From the NCBI GenBank assembly GCA_018466975.1, contig CM031561.1, positions 2,108,001 through 2,172,000 on the forward strand: a DNA stretch of 64,000 bases, read 5' to 3'. The position numbers were made by a program, and so were the translations under genes. Origin of the DNA: Sparassis latifolia. Lineage: Eukaryota; Basidiomycota; Agaricomycetes; Polyporales; Sparassidaceae. Below, piece after piece: positions 11,309-22,600 of the stretch. The notes beneath the pieces are model-generated. The model made no database searches. It was not told the DNA's origin and saw only the letters and a program-made list of their open reading frames with translations. Each line of letters begins with the position of its first letter. Within the stretch, counting starts at the first letter, position 1.

Positions 11309-14300
11309 TTACGCCAAAAGAGATTCTACTGCAACCTCGTCGTCTCCATTGCTCTGCACGGCGGTCCACTCCGGCTGAGACTGCTCGTCGCCATCTTGAT
11401 GCACTTCTGGATCATCACTGGCATCGTGCATCAAAACGTCGTCGGCAACGTCCTTAGTCCCATCGTGCACCTCGTCCGGACCCTCCACGCCACTAGCAAC
11501 CCCCGCAGCGCTCCCAGCGGCTACAGCCTGATCTGCACGTACCGCTCCTTCGCCGTCCACGGGCTCAGGAGGGCTGTTATGTCCGGATTCCAGAGGCAGC
11601 TGATCCTCTTCCTCGTCCTTTGCTTCGGCCTCAGCGCTCGCCTCCCGCTGCTCGTCAGCGGACGGCCATAGCACGAGGCCATCATCGCACAGTCGAGTGA
11701 CCTCGCTCGAAGGTATGTCATCACAGCGCTTGGATGCCTTCTGCGTTGTTTCTTGAGCGATGAGGTCGTATTCGTCGTGCGTCATGCGCCGCATGAGCTC
11801 CAGAATAACGGAAGGATCTGTGCTCTCCTTTTCCACGGCCGCGAGCTTCTCAGCTATACGACGAGACCCGCGCGACGGCGTGCTGTGATGAGATCTGAGT
11901 CCAGGGCAGTAGAAGAAGGAAATATTCGCCAAAACCTGAGCACAGAAGGAAGGTTGAGAATGTGTCAGAAGCTGATCAGCGGTAAACGCACACGTGGACC
12001 CAGCCAATTGTGAAGCTCCTTGGATATTGGATGTCTGGTGACACGCCTCGGGAGCGACATGTAAGCTGGAAGCGTTTCTGGTAGAGGCGGAAGATTCACG
12101 TCGACATGCTGGAAGGGCATCGGTGTCGCTCTGATATTCTGCCATCTATGCATATGACCGTTGTGGTGACCAAAGAGCTCTCTGGGTGTCGTGAAGGAAC
12201 GATTACAGCCTATGTGGCAGACGTTAGGATATTTGTACAAAATCGGCAGCCGCAAAATTACCTTCGTAGGCACAGAAAAGGGAAGTCGAAGCATGTCTAG
12301 AGATATGGTGCAGAAACGCTGTCTTGCTGGTGAACTTGCGAGCGCACTCCTGCCAGTCACACACCAAAGCTCCCTAGAGGTGACCATGACTTAGCACATA
12401 TTTCCTAATGTCGATGCATGTACTAAAAATTTAATGCAAACCTTGCCGTCTTGTTCTTCTACATGCATCGCTAGATGCTTGTCAAGGCGTTGGGCGGAGT
12501 TCAACAATGCGTCACAATTCCTCCACCGACACGGAGCCTTGCGCAACCTGGTGTATGAGAGTCGAACAGCATCCTGACGCATTGCCTCTGTTTAGTCGTC
12601 TACGATGAGGATGATGAACAATGCAGACAAATCTACAACAACAGACCTTCCCTCCTCCGCTCTTCCTCATTCTCTGCATCATCGAGGTCAAGTAGGTCAA
12701 TTAGCCCCTCTCCCCATACCTCGGACATCAACGCCACGCACCATCATCGCCAGCCAGCTCATCTGTCTCGGATCCCGCGGCCTGAGGAGCACGAGCTTCG
12801 ATGCTGGCATTCATTCGCTTCGCCCATGTCGGGAGCGGGGGCACAAGAACGTAGACGTCCTCGGAGACACGAGGCTTCGCTCTCTTGACCAGCCTCTTTG
12901 GAGGAGTCGGAGTGAGGTCGATGGCATCAATGTCTATCGATAGAGCTCGTCCTTTGCCTTTGTCTGGTCTAGAGCTGGAAGCCGGCCCCAGTAGGCTCGT
13001 ATTCAACACGAATGATCCTGAACCCATGTTGAAGTCACCATCGGCGTCAACCGTGCCTTGTTCTGGTGCACCCGCCAGCTCGTCATCTTGAGCCCCGACA
13101 GAACTCGAGGGAGAGGGGAGGAACAGAGGCATTTGGGACAGACCTGAGTCTGCTTGACCCGTACGAGCGATTGCTGAGGAGGTGTCGTCCTCATCACTGT
13201 CGAAAATTTCAATCACGTCGACCTTTGGTGCGGGCTGGGAACGTGCTGGTTCTGCATCCGGATGTGAGATCCCGAACGAAGGCGCAGGGGATGCTAGACT
13301 GGGTTGCACAGATGGTTCATGACCGGACTGAGGGATTTCCGGGGTACGAAGCGGTGCTTTTTCCAAAGACGGGCCTGGCGATGTCGTCTTGGAGGATGGC
13401 GGTTGCGAAGCGACAGACTCCGGAGGAGTATGTTCCACGGCAGCGACCACCACCTTCGCAAGCTCCAAATTGTGCGCGCTTTGCCCTTGACGCTGCTGCT
13501 GCTGCTGCACGCCCGCGTCTTCCAGCTGAGCACCTGTATTCGAATTTTGCATCTCTTTCCGTTGACTCTCTACCGCACCGATGGTTATGATTTCACCGTC
13601 GACATCCATCGGCTCCCTCGTTTTCTGCTTCTTGAGAGTCTCCGGCGAATCCGTGGCCCTCTTTCTCTTTGCCTTTGCATGAGCATCCGAATGCGTCCTC
13701 ACCAGCGGTACAGACGGCGAACCCGTCGGACGGCCAAGTGATCGCATAATATCCTGCGCAAGCCGCCCCTTGTCGGCTTTCGCAGGTGTCCACGGGCTGT
13801 GTGGCCGCTCTGCAGGACGAGGGGGTGTCTGAGGCTCTGGAAAGACTATAAACGGAGACGGGTTTGGCGCCACGTTCACAAGTACAGACGAGCCTGATGC
13901 GATAGCGACAGGCTGAGACACGACGGATTTCACTGGCGGTTGTAAACCCGGTTGTGCAGAAGCAGTGCTGGTTCCGGCTTGCACAAGAGAAGTGTTTGCG
14001 ATTCCATTAGCGTAGATCTGCCGCGGCAGTAAATGCCGGCGATCAAGCGAATCACCTCTGCGGTCATGTTCTGGAGGGGGGAGCTTCGATTGTTTATTCC
14101 AACTGAGCCCTATCTGTGATGCTGTCACATATTGACCTTCGCTTTGTTGTCCTCCACCTGCCAACGGCGCTGTAACGGGCGGAGTGGATGAAGCCGGCGG
14201 GTGCGAATGCGGTGCCGACGTCGAGGTTGGAATGTGTGTTAACTGGGAAGATGTGGGCACCTGCGAAGGACGAGAAACTGGTGGTAATGGAGCTTGAGGG

Positions 14301-15920
14301 ATTGCTTGAGGGCCGGTCTGTGGTAGCTGAGAAGACTGCATGTTGTGTTTTACAGTCATAAGAATCCGTATAATTGCATTGCGATCCAGACCCTAAACAA
14401 ACGACAAGTATTACACCACTGAAATGAAGAGAAGAAGAAACTCACTTGTAACTGACTAACAACATACTTGCTGACTTTCTGTATATGCTCTTGTTCCGCA
14501 GCAGACTGGCTTTGCACTGTTGAATGATCAGGTGCTGCAGTCACATTCAGCTTCACTTGCAAAACAGTGATAACAAGAGCAATGATAGTCTGAATGGTGG
14601 TAGGCCTAAGATTCTGGATCATCCATATTACAGTCAGATGAACAAAATGGAAAGTATATGTATGAAAGTTACCTTCAGAACATTGACAATATTACCACAG
14701 ATTTCAGCATCCTTCTGGGTAGCTGCAGTGCCAATAAGTGGCGTAGGTTGTGCGGAGGCTGCCTTAACTGAACTTGAAGAATATGTAACCTTGGCATGAT
14801 TCACACCTTCCGCAGGTCCAGATGTGAAAGAAGCGCCCAAAGCGCCATCCAGAGTTGATGTTATGCTTGGAGGTATGGACTGTGCGTGAGATGCAGATGG
14901 ATAATCAGCTGAAAAGAGCATGAGGACAAGATACTCTACTAGTAACAGGCTGATCAATTCACCACTACCAAATCTGTTGGTTGTACTTGATGAATGGCCC
15001 CCAACATTTCGAGGCAGTTGAAGGTGTGAAGTAGAATGTCGGTTTGAGTGAGATCCAGACAACACAGAGTCACTATCTCCTGGTAATTGTCCCCATCCAT
15101 CCATTGGGTTGTTGGGCTGATGAGAAGGCATCAATAGTCGACTAAGTACCCGACCGAGTAAAGTAACCTTAGGATGCCCCAACTGTGACCAGTTCTGTGC
15201 TTGGACATGCTGCTGTTGGGCCCAAGAATTGTAGGCAGGTTGGGTAATATTAACGCTGCTACCAGTGGCAATGTACGGTTGTTGCTGATGCGGCACACTT
15301 GACGGAACCTGATATGTGGTTGAACTAGACTGCTGTCTGCCCGCCTGGAAAAGAGCGTGAAGAACGAATATGCACAGTACTATGTTACGAACATACATCT
15401 GGTGACTGCTGTCCGGAGCTGGGGAGCTCAACAATCCTAGAAGCTTCCTGGTACGTAGATTGGGCATTTGTGTAACCAAAACTGGGGCTACTTGCATAGC
15501 TAGGCCCGGGGGTCGTATCAAGGGACGAACCCACTCCAACCGGAGTTGATCTGCGACGCAACGCTTTTCTCAGTATCAACAACATACGATTCACTTACGC
15601 TACGCACTGGCTTCCACCTTGTATGCGAGATAACAGACGCCTTTCAGAGGGGCAGAAGAACACTCAGTACCAGAATCGAACGGACAGCATTTCGCCACTC
15701 ACTCGGCTTCCCGACCCTCTTCAATACGTCTCTTCAGTTCCTGCTCTTGACTATAGTACTTCCGCAAGCCTGCTTCGTTGTGGGCCTCATAATTCGCGAC
15801 GAACTCCTTCATCTGTCTGATGCGGTCCAAGTTTTGACCGTAGTCATTCGGGGTAACGACAACATTGCCTGGGATCAAAGCGAGCTGTTTTGGTTCGTTG
15901 CCATCCTGCCCATAGCTCAT
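11309..15920 (-). CDS. Large Gln/Ser/Pro-rich protein with three C-terminal C2H2 zinc fingers
   Basis: The ATG at 15920 begins a charged helical N-terminus (NLDRIRQMKEFVANYEAH, then a Glu/Lys/Arg-rich coil). A long Gln/Ser/Pro-rich disordered middle follows, with a KRKR-type basic patch and an acidic EIFDSDEDD stretch. Near the end are three consecutive zinc fingers of C-x4-C-x12-H-x3-H spacing: CRWRNC...H, CDWQEC...H and CAYEGC...H. The zinc-finger exons join the preceding long exon through a 27-nt microexon (12673-12647) with phases that fit on both sides, so this is one gene, not two. After the fingers comes an acidic tail ending at 11309. Each finger is split from the next by a short intron. 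The layout suggests a nuclear DNA- or chromatin-binding regulator, but I cannot assign a named family. Confidence 0.78.
12647..12673 (-). other. 27-nt microexon joining the disordered region to the zinc fingers
   Basis: The previous exon ends at 12742 with a GTGCGT donor in phase 1. This exon starts after a CAG, encodes a Glu/Arg-rich octapeptide, and ends in phase 1 at a GTCTGT donor. The next exon starts at 12587 after a TAAACAG acceptor in matching phase. The three-way phase match is the main evidence that the zinc fingers belong to the upstream gene. Confidence 0.75.
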
Positions 15921-16255
15921 TTCAGCCAGAATGCGCGTCCTAAAAGCTGCAGCAATTTTTGGGCAACGAACAGAAGAGTACAGATGTGATGGGAGTTAAG
16001 AACGATTCGCGTCTTCTGCAGACACCGTGCGGGCTTGAATAGGATGATCTGACTAAGCAACGGTGACACTGTCACCGCGTGACGCTCATGACGCGTCGGT
16101 GGCGTGTTCAGCGCTCAAGCGCTTGTTTACAGCTGAGCGCCATCGGTGTGCATGTGAGTATCCAGAACTCTTTTCGGATCTGATGTGCCTTTATCCTGCT
16201 GGTTATTCAACACGTTCAATCACCCTCACTAACTCATGCCAAAAGTGCGTTCACG
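15921..16255. promoter_or_regulatory. Shared divergent promoter region, zinc-finger gene / NDUFAF5-like gene
   Basis: These 335 bp lie between two outward-facing start codons. The stretch carries no convincing ORF. It should hold both core promoters; no specific element is identified. Confidence 0.45.
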
Positions 16256-17732
16256 ATGCTCATCCATAACGTCGCACGTCGGTGCTGTTCGACCACGTTC
16301 AAGCGATCGTACGCGTCCGTGTCGTCATCCTCGTCGCCCATAAACCCAAACACAGTACGCCCGTTCCAGGTCTTCGACCGTAACGCGAAGCGTCTCCAGA
16401 AAGACCGCGCAGCGTCTCGAGAGGATGGCGTTCGTAGCAGAATAGTGGATTACGTCCGTGATGAAGTTGCCGACAGGATGATTGAAAGGCTCTTGGTGCG
16501 TACCTTTTATGACGGAGCTTTGCCTCCCAGTTTGACGTCAGAGAATAGGACATCAAACGGAAATTTAACACGATACTTGATCTCGGCTCAGGTCCTGGTC
16601 ACTTCTCCAGATTGCTAGAGTATGAAACGACTAACAAGGTGGTAATGCTCGAATCGAGTGGTAATCAATGTTTCCGTGTGTGAAATCACTCCACAACCTC
16701 ACTCATTCTTGTTAGAAAAGCTTCTACATCGTGATCCGGACACTGAGTTTGATGGTAGGTAGCCTTAGCTCACTCTATATCTGCCAGCTATTGAAATACG
16801 CTCCGTAGTAGAAGTGAAGAGGATTTATGCAGACGAGGAGGACTTGCTGAAGGTCGTGGAGCCAAACTCCCAAGAAGCCATCGTCTCATGTCTTAGTTTA
16901 CACTGGGTAAACGACCTACCCGGTGTGTTATGCGTCTTTCGGTGGATGCCTGCGATGAAATAGGCCGTACCGACGAATTCACCGACACAGGAATCCTCAT
17001 CCAGATAAAGGAAGCACTTCAACCCGACGGAGTATTCATGGCGGCACTATTTGGTGGAGATACGCTCTTCGAACTCAGGTAGGACATTTTTTCTACTATC
17101 AAACCGTTTACATATCACAAGCAGAACTGCCCTTCAACTAGCCGAAGTTGAGCGAGAAGGAGGCATCTCCCCACATGTTTCACCAATGACAGGTACGCGA
17201 GTTGATCCCTTCAGTTCAGCGTTCTACTGACTCCTTACAGATTCACGGGACATGTCCAACCTCCTGGGGCGCGCCGGATTCACCCTTTTAACAGTAGATG
17301 TAGATGAAGTCAAGGTGGCATATCCGTCCATGTGGGAGCTGATGGACGACCTGCGTGACATGGGAGAGAGTAACGCAGTGATTGGTAGGTAAGATATCGC
17401 TCCAAGCTACTCGACGAACGTGAAGTCTTCATAAATTGAACAGACGGAATTTCATACATCGCGACACCCTTACCGCTGCTTCTGCCATATACAAGGGTCT
17501 GTCATCGTTCTCGCCGTCTTTCCTACAGTGCTTACGGACATCGTAGAGTTGCACGGTCATGAAAACGGGAGTGTTCCAGCGACTTTTCAGATTATCTATG
17601 TTGTAAGGATCTAAATTCTGCTATATGTCTCGTACCCTCATTGCGCAACAGATCGGGTGGAAACCTGCTCCTACGCAACCAAAGCCCCTTGAACGAGGAA
17701 CCGGTAGGACAAGTCTGAAAGAAGTCCTGTAA
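16256..17732 (+). CDS. NDUFAF5: NDUFAF5-like mitochondrial SAM-dependent enzyme, complex I assembly
   Basis: Members of this family act in the mitochondrial matrix in early assembly of respiratory complex I (arginine hydroxylation of a complex I subunit in animals). The ATG at 16256 opens a basic, Ser/Arg-rich presequence-like N-terminus. The conserved FQVFDRNAKRLQKDRAA segment follows, then the SAM-binding motif LDLGSGPGHFSRLL across exons 1-2. Later exons give LSLHWVNDLPG, LQPDGVFMAALFGGDTLFEL, NLLGRAGFTLLTVD and a C-terminal IGWKPAPTQPKPLERGT block typical of the family. About nine exons with 50-70 bp introns are needed, including one candidate intron of only 32 bp (17497-17528). It diverges from the zinc-finger gene and converges on TRM10 with only about 80 bp between stops. 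Confidence 0.9.
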
Positions 17733-17811
17733 CGATAGGAATAAGCATAATGCATGCTTTCATGTTTTCGGTTGCAGAATGTATATTGCGTGCTAACAAG
17801 TAGAGGGGCAA

Positions 17812-19166
17812 CTACACAATATCTGGAAGTTTTGGCTCCTCACCGCCATCCATACTCTCTGTTTCAGCTTCTTCCAATGCTCGCACATCGATCACCACCC
17901 TCTCGACGCCATCGTCACCGTTTTGGGCCCCTTCAGCATCTGCGTCGCTCTCATTTTCCTCGTTAGTGATAACTGCACCATTTCTGCTCCTCTTCTCTTG
18001 GAATTTTCTCTTTGGTATAACGTCCCAGAAAGCCTTCTCCCAATCACGAGTCTCAATCCATTTGAGTAGAATCTCGATCGTCTGATTCACGGTAAGCACC
18101 TTGCGCGTGCGAAGCGTAGACAGGTATGTCCCAATAGGTAACCGCGCAGAACGAACCCCGCTTTCCACGGATTTCTTCTGACAGAGGTTCTGTGCAAGGA
18201 AAGTATGTCAATCGAGCACTTGTCCGCGACATCACAGTCCATTGGCGTTTCATGGACGACTGCGTACCTTGTACCGATTGTGGTCGCATATGCCACCGAT
18301 GATGTATGTTTTGCCTTCGTTCAGTTCCGTCAACTCTTCTGGAGAGTCTGCTGTGAGGTATACTACGGTTTCTCTGTCTGCGGTTTGTGGCTTCTGTGCG
18401 AGCTCCAAATGTCTAAATTTCGCATCCGCCTCCTGTAGGTCATGCCCACCCTCTATCTTTCCGGTTGCGTCGTGCACCTTCCCGTCACCGTTGCCGTTCT
18501 TCTCACCTCCCTCTGTCACTCCTTCTACGTCCGCGCGTTCTGCCTTCTGGTCCTCCCATAATTGTTCGTATCCTTCTGTCCACCATTCGGTATCCACCCA
18601 ACGCTTATATGCGGCATTGGTGAGGTTTTCCAGTCGCGTGAATGTTCGGCCGTTCAGCGAGGTGAATAAGAGTGAAGCAAATGGGCGTATTGCCTTACGA
18701 TTAGCGCTAGAGGTGTATGCCAGCTGCGACGTTAAAGATATGATCTCCTGGTTTTGATGATAAATGATGCACAACCATTCCGGCGTCGTGATGAGTTCAA
18801 ATACATATAACAATACTTAGGACTCACCTTCTCACTCATCAAGTCATCGAATCCCAGGTCCACCACCACCCTTGCACCGAAGGGCTGTCTCAGACCCTTC
18901 TGCTCGTCTATCCTGCGCTTCTTTCTGCTTCGGCCGTCTACCTCCTCGTCGAGCTCACCGGCGACTCGCTTTTCCGCCTGTACGCGCTTCTTCTCTTTTT
19001 TGCGTTCCTTCTCTGCCGCGCGTCGCTCCTTCTTCTGCTCCGTTCTACGCGCTGCCTTGGCCAGTCTCTTCTGAGCGTTTTTTGAGAGTCCTTGGGCGGA
19101 TGAGGATCCGATTTCGGGAGATTCCTCTGCCGGCGGGTCAACGATCGCTTCTTCTGCAGCGTCCAT
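17812..19166 (-). CDS. TRM10: tRNA (guanine(9)-N1)-methyltransferase TRM10
   Basis: This SPOUT-fold enzyme makes 1-methylguanosine at position 9 of tRNAs. Three exons, 19166-18828, 18747-18268 and 18189-17812, sum to 1,197 nt and give 398 aa. A Lys/Arg-rich, Glu-rich N-terminus is typical of the family. The catalytic domain shows VVVDLGFDDLMSEKE, SLTSQLAYTSSANR, the conserved GGICDHNRYKNLC loop with its aspartate, and RKVLTVNQTIEILLKW. An acidic tail ends the protein. Both introns are clean GT-AG and keep the frame. Confidence 0.95.
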
Positions 19167-19612
19167 TGTCCGAGAATATAAGATATTCGATACTCCATAA
19201 GTCAGATGTGTCAGATGTGTCGCAATGTAAACTTTGGAACGTCAACTTACTACCCTGGTAGGACCCTGGTAAGGATGATATCGATTGTACAGTGAATCTC
19301 GCGAAAGAAGATGATCTCCTTTCCCATCTCCTCGATCGCGGCACGAGCGCCCTCCAAGCCCGGAGAAATTTCATTCGAATACGCTCGGTTGCGGAAATGA
19401 ATGAGTATAATGTGATTTGTAACCGTCTCTGTGATTGCTGGTTTGCATCTGCACGGCCGGGCTATTTTCGAGCACAGATGGTAGTTCGTATTGCATGGAG
19501 GGGCGATTTTTGTTCAACTACTAGGCGCTCGATATGTTTCCTCCACTCAACATTTTTATAGTCCCTTCGAAGTTTCTGCATATCCAAACTAACGTCTCAA
19601 CAGAGCCAGTGC
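19167..19612. other. Intergenic region with no supported gene
   Basis: These 446 bp separate the TRM10 start from the 3' end of the helicase gene. An 89-codon plus-strand ORF is present but has no recognisable motif and no splice or homology support, so it is not called. Confidence 0.5.
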
Positions 19613-22600
19613 CTAAGTATGTGCCGCAAAAACCATGACCGCCAGGCGTAGATCCTCCTCCCACCGCTTTGCGACCTCCCGCGGTATATCGTATTTTGAT
19701 CCCAGCTCTGCCACCTCCATAAATTGGGATTTCAGCTCACACAAATCCCCTTTTATATGTAAGTTGGAGCTTGGCTCGAGGATCTTCTGCAAGCGCTTCG
19801 CGTCCCTAATAAGTGACCTAGGAAGAGACAAGGTGAGCACAGGAGGTTTATGCCTTTTCGTTCGCCCAAGACCTACGTATCCTTGGTGAGCTGCACCTTC
19901 CACCTATCTTGTTCCATGCCCACGGCACTTGTGAAATGTGCCTTCGCCACCTTCTTTGAGGATTCCGCATGAGTCAATATACCTTGCAGCGACAACAATA
20001 TGTGTGGCAGTGGGCCCAGGAAAAACAGACGGTACCGCCCACCCCTCACGTTGGAGCTCTCGGCCTGGTTCTCCAGAAGACAGGCTGAGAAGAGGCGGGA
20101 GACCTGTGTTTCTGTTTCATTCCGTCGACGATTAAGAATACGCCTGTACGTTCGAGCGAAGTAGCTTGCAGCAGCGATCTTCTCCTCAGAAACAGCAATG
20201 CTCATTGCCTCGTCGTCGGCGGGTTCTTCGAGATCGCTGACAGTGGAGTGAACGTCATCGCGGTCTTCAATCTGGTCTTCGGCCATCTCTATAAGATCTT
20301 GTCTAGGTGCAGGCCCCACTGTGATACTCTTATGAATAGCTATTACAGGCGAGGCAGGCGGCTCGACGATCGGGTTGGTCCTCGCGGTCCTCGTCGCTCT
20401 CGCCGAGAATTCCAAATCGGCAGCCACTGACGGCAGAATCTGCTCTGAGTGCCAAAATGTCACTCTGTGGATCCCTTTGAGTCGTTTTCCATGGATGACA
20501 CCCTTGGTCATGTCTCTCTTGCGCAAGTGAAGTAGCTGATCCATGCAGGTCTCAGGAAAGGTTGGTTGTAGAGCGTCCACCACATCATCCCAGCCAGAAA
20601 CATTGATGTAACTGCGCAACATGTTTTTCGACTAAACGCCTACTCGCACGTCAACCAGAAAGGATGGCGCACCTGCTGTAAGGCAGTTTAGATTGAAAGT
20701 TGGTACTTCGTAGTGATTTCAACACTGAGAGGACATCCCATTTGAATTCTTCATTCTGAGAGTTGTACCCCACTGTAGTGCACCGTAGTCAATGCCATTC
20801 TGCATAACACATTGAAACACTTACGGAGAGCAAGCATTCTGCAGCTACATTGGACACGTCAACTCAGTGTGAGAATATCCGTACATACAAGTTGCACTCA
20901 CATGCGCAATATGAAACGACTACCCTGGTCGCTGTCGATTTTTGAACCATCCAAGCTGAGATAATCTGCAGAGGGACCAAACTCAATATGGACCGGATTC
21001 TCGACGTGTACGATGTACCTATGTCCTGCCCCGTGTAAAGGCCTCCCAACAACGCGGACATCGGTCGAAGAAAGATCGCCAAGAATTCACAATCATCGTA
21101 GTCGACACGTTCGAGATTCCATCTTTCGAAATTCAACAGCCACCTCCGAGGAAGGGTAATATCATGAAGTTGGTGGACAGATTGGGTGCGATCCAACAGG
21201 ACAAAGGAACCGCATAGGTATTCAAGCAAATCGCACAAGACATTCAGATCAGCGGGAAGCTTATGATCTAGAATGTGCCTGAAAGAACGATCGTAAGTTC
21301 AGATTTTCGCAAGCAGATGATCTACAGCGTACACAGCATAAAGAACACCAAATGATGTCCCTGATGATCCAACTGCCTTCAGTGCCCATAGGAGATCTCG
21401 CACTGTATCGCGCCGATCGTCTTCCCATCCACGGAGTAAATGGATGAGACTGCAATTTCTGAAGATAGTCGCAATTTCAATGTCTCTTTTGACTTGGATC
21501 CGGCTGAGGAAGAATTCTAATGTCATAAGCTCTGCAGTGGTGAGCCACAAGTTCGAGCGCAGTAGACTTTGCCGATCGCAAATGAGGCTTTGAATCCATC
21601 GTTTGACAACCTGTATCCCTTCGTCGAACGCAGGAATACAGCCTGCAGTCAGCGCTGGAACGGATGTGCAGACCAACATTGAGGGTATTACTGCATGATA
21701 CAAGTCCTCGAGAATACTTGACCGACTGGTGAGCCGAGAAAAAAACAGGACATTGATGTTCGCGTTCGCAACGTACCTTCTTTGCATCATTTGATACCCG
21801 AATTTGTCATCGGAGAATACCCAATGAAACCTCTCGTAGATGACGATCCGAGACAGTAAAATTCCAATCCGTGTGTGATATGAACTACTGTCGAGTGAAT
21901 CAGCAATTGAGTGGTCTCGAAGGCATGTTGCTGGTCCATCATTACAACACCCAAAAATCGCGAAGGACAAGCATGGGGCGAAGATGTATGTCTGACGGAA
22001 AACTCCATCTTCCTGCGTTATTCTACTCCGCAGACGGTCTTGTAGAGAATGTCGGATAAGCAGCACCAGTTCGGCGATTGATAGTGATATCGATTTCTTG
22101 GGGTGGCGAGTGCGCTCGGCTTTGACGGAGTGTGAGCCAAATACCGCAGCCATCCGATGCAGGAAAGTCCCAGCCGACAACACATAGCCATTTGGTATTG
22201 AATATTGTATTCCGAACAGTTGTCGCAGGGCAGGATCAATGCCACTATATTGGCCTTCGGCGACCTTCGCCATCAAGTTGAGGTACAAGCGAAAGTTTTC
22301 AAGGATAGTAGCAGCCTCAGCTTGGTCCGATTTCTTGAAACAAGCCGTGCCCATGAAAATGTGGTCCAAACAGAGCAGTCTGGCAGCAATATCTCCGCTG
22401 AGCAGCGTAGGATAGAGTAGGTGTAGTTGTTTAAGATCGTCTGTAAGGGCTGCCCTAAACATACTAATCTGTGACGCAATGGATCAGTGCCTGGACCTGA
22501 GGAAAAATTTGAGCAAATACCAGTCTTTGACTATTCGGAGTGGCATTGGATAGGCCTGAAAATTGAGTGGTGAAATCTGCCAAGTCCCGGAAGATCTTTT

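Noticed and set aside
12391..12582. Separate small zinc-finger gene starting at the ATG at 12582
   Set aside because: Splice phases on both sides of a 27-nt microexon link it to the upstream exon, and the finger region lacks its own promoter-like gap.
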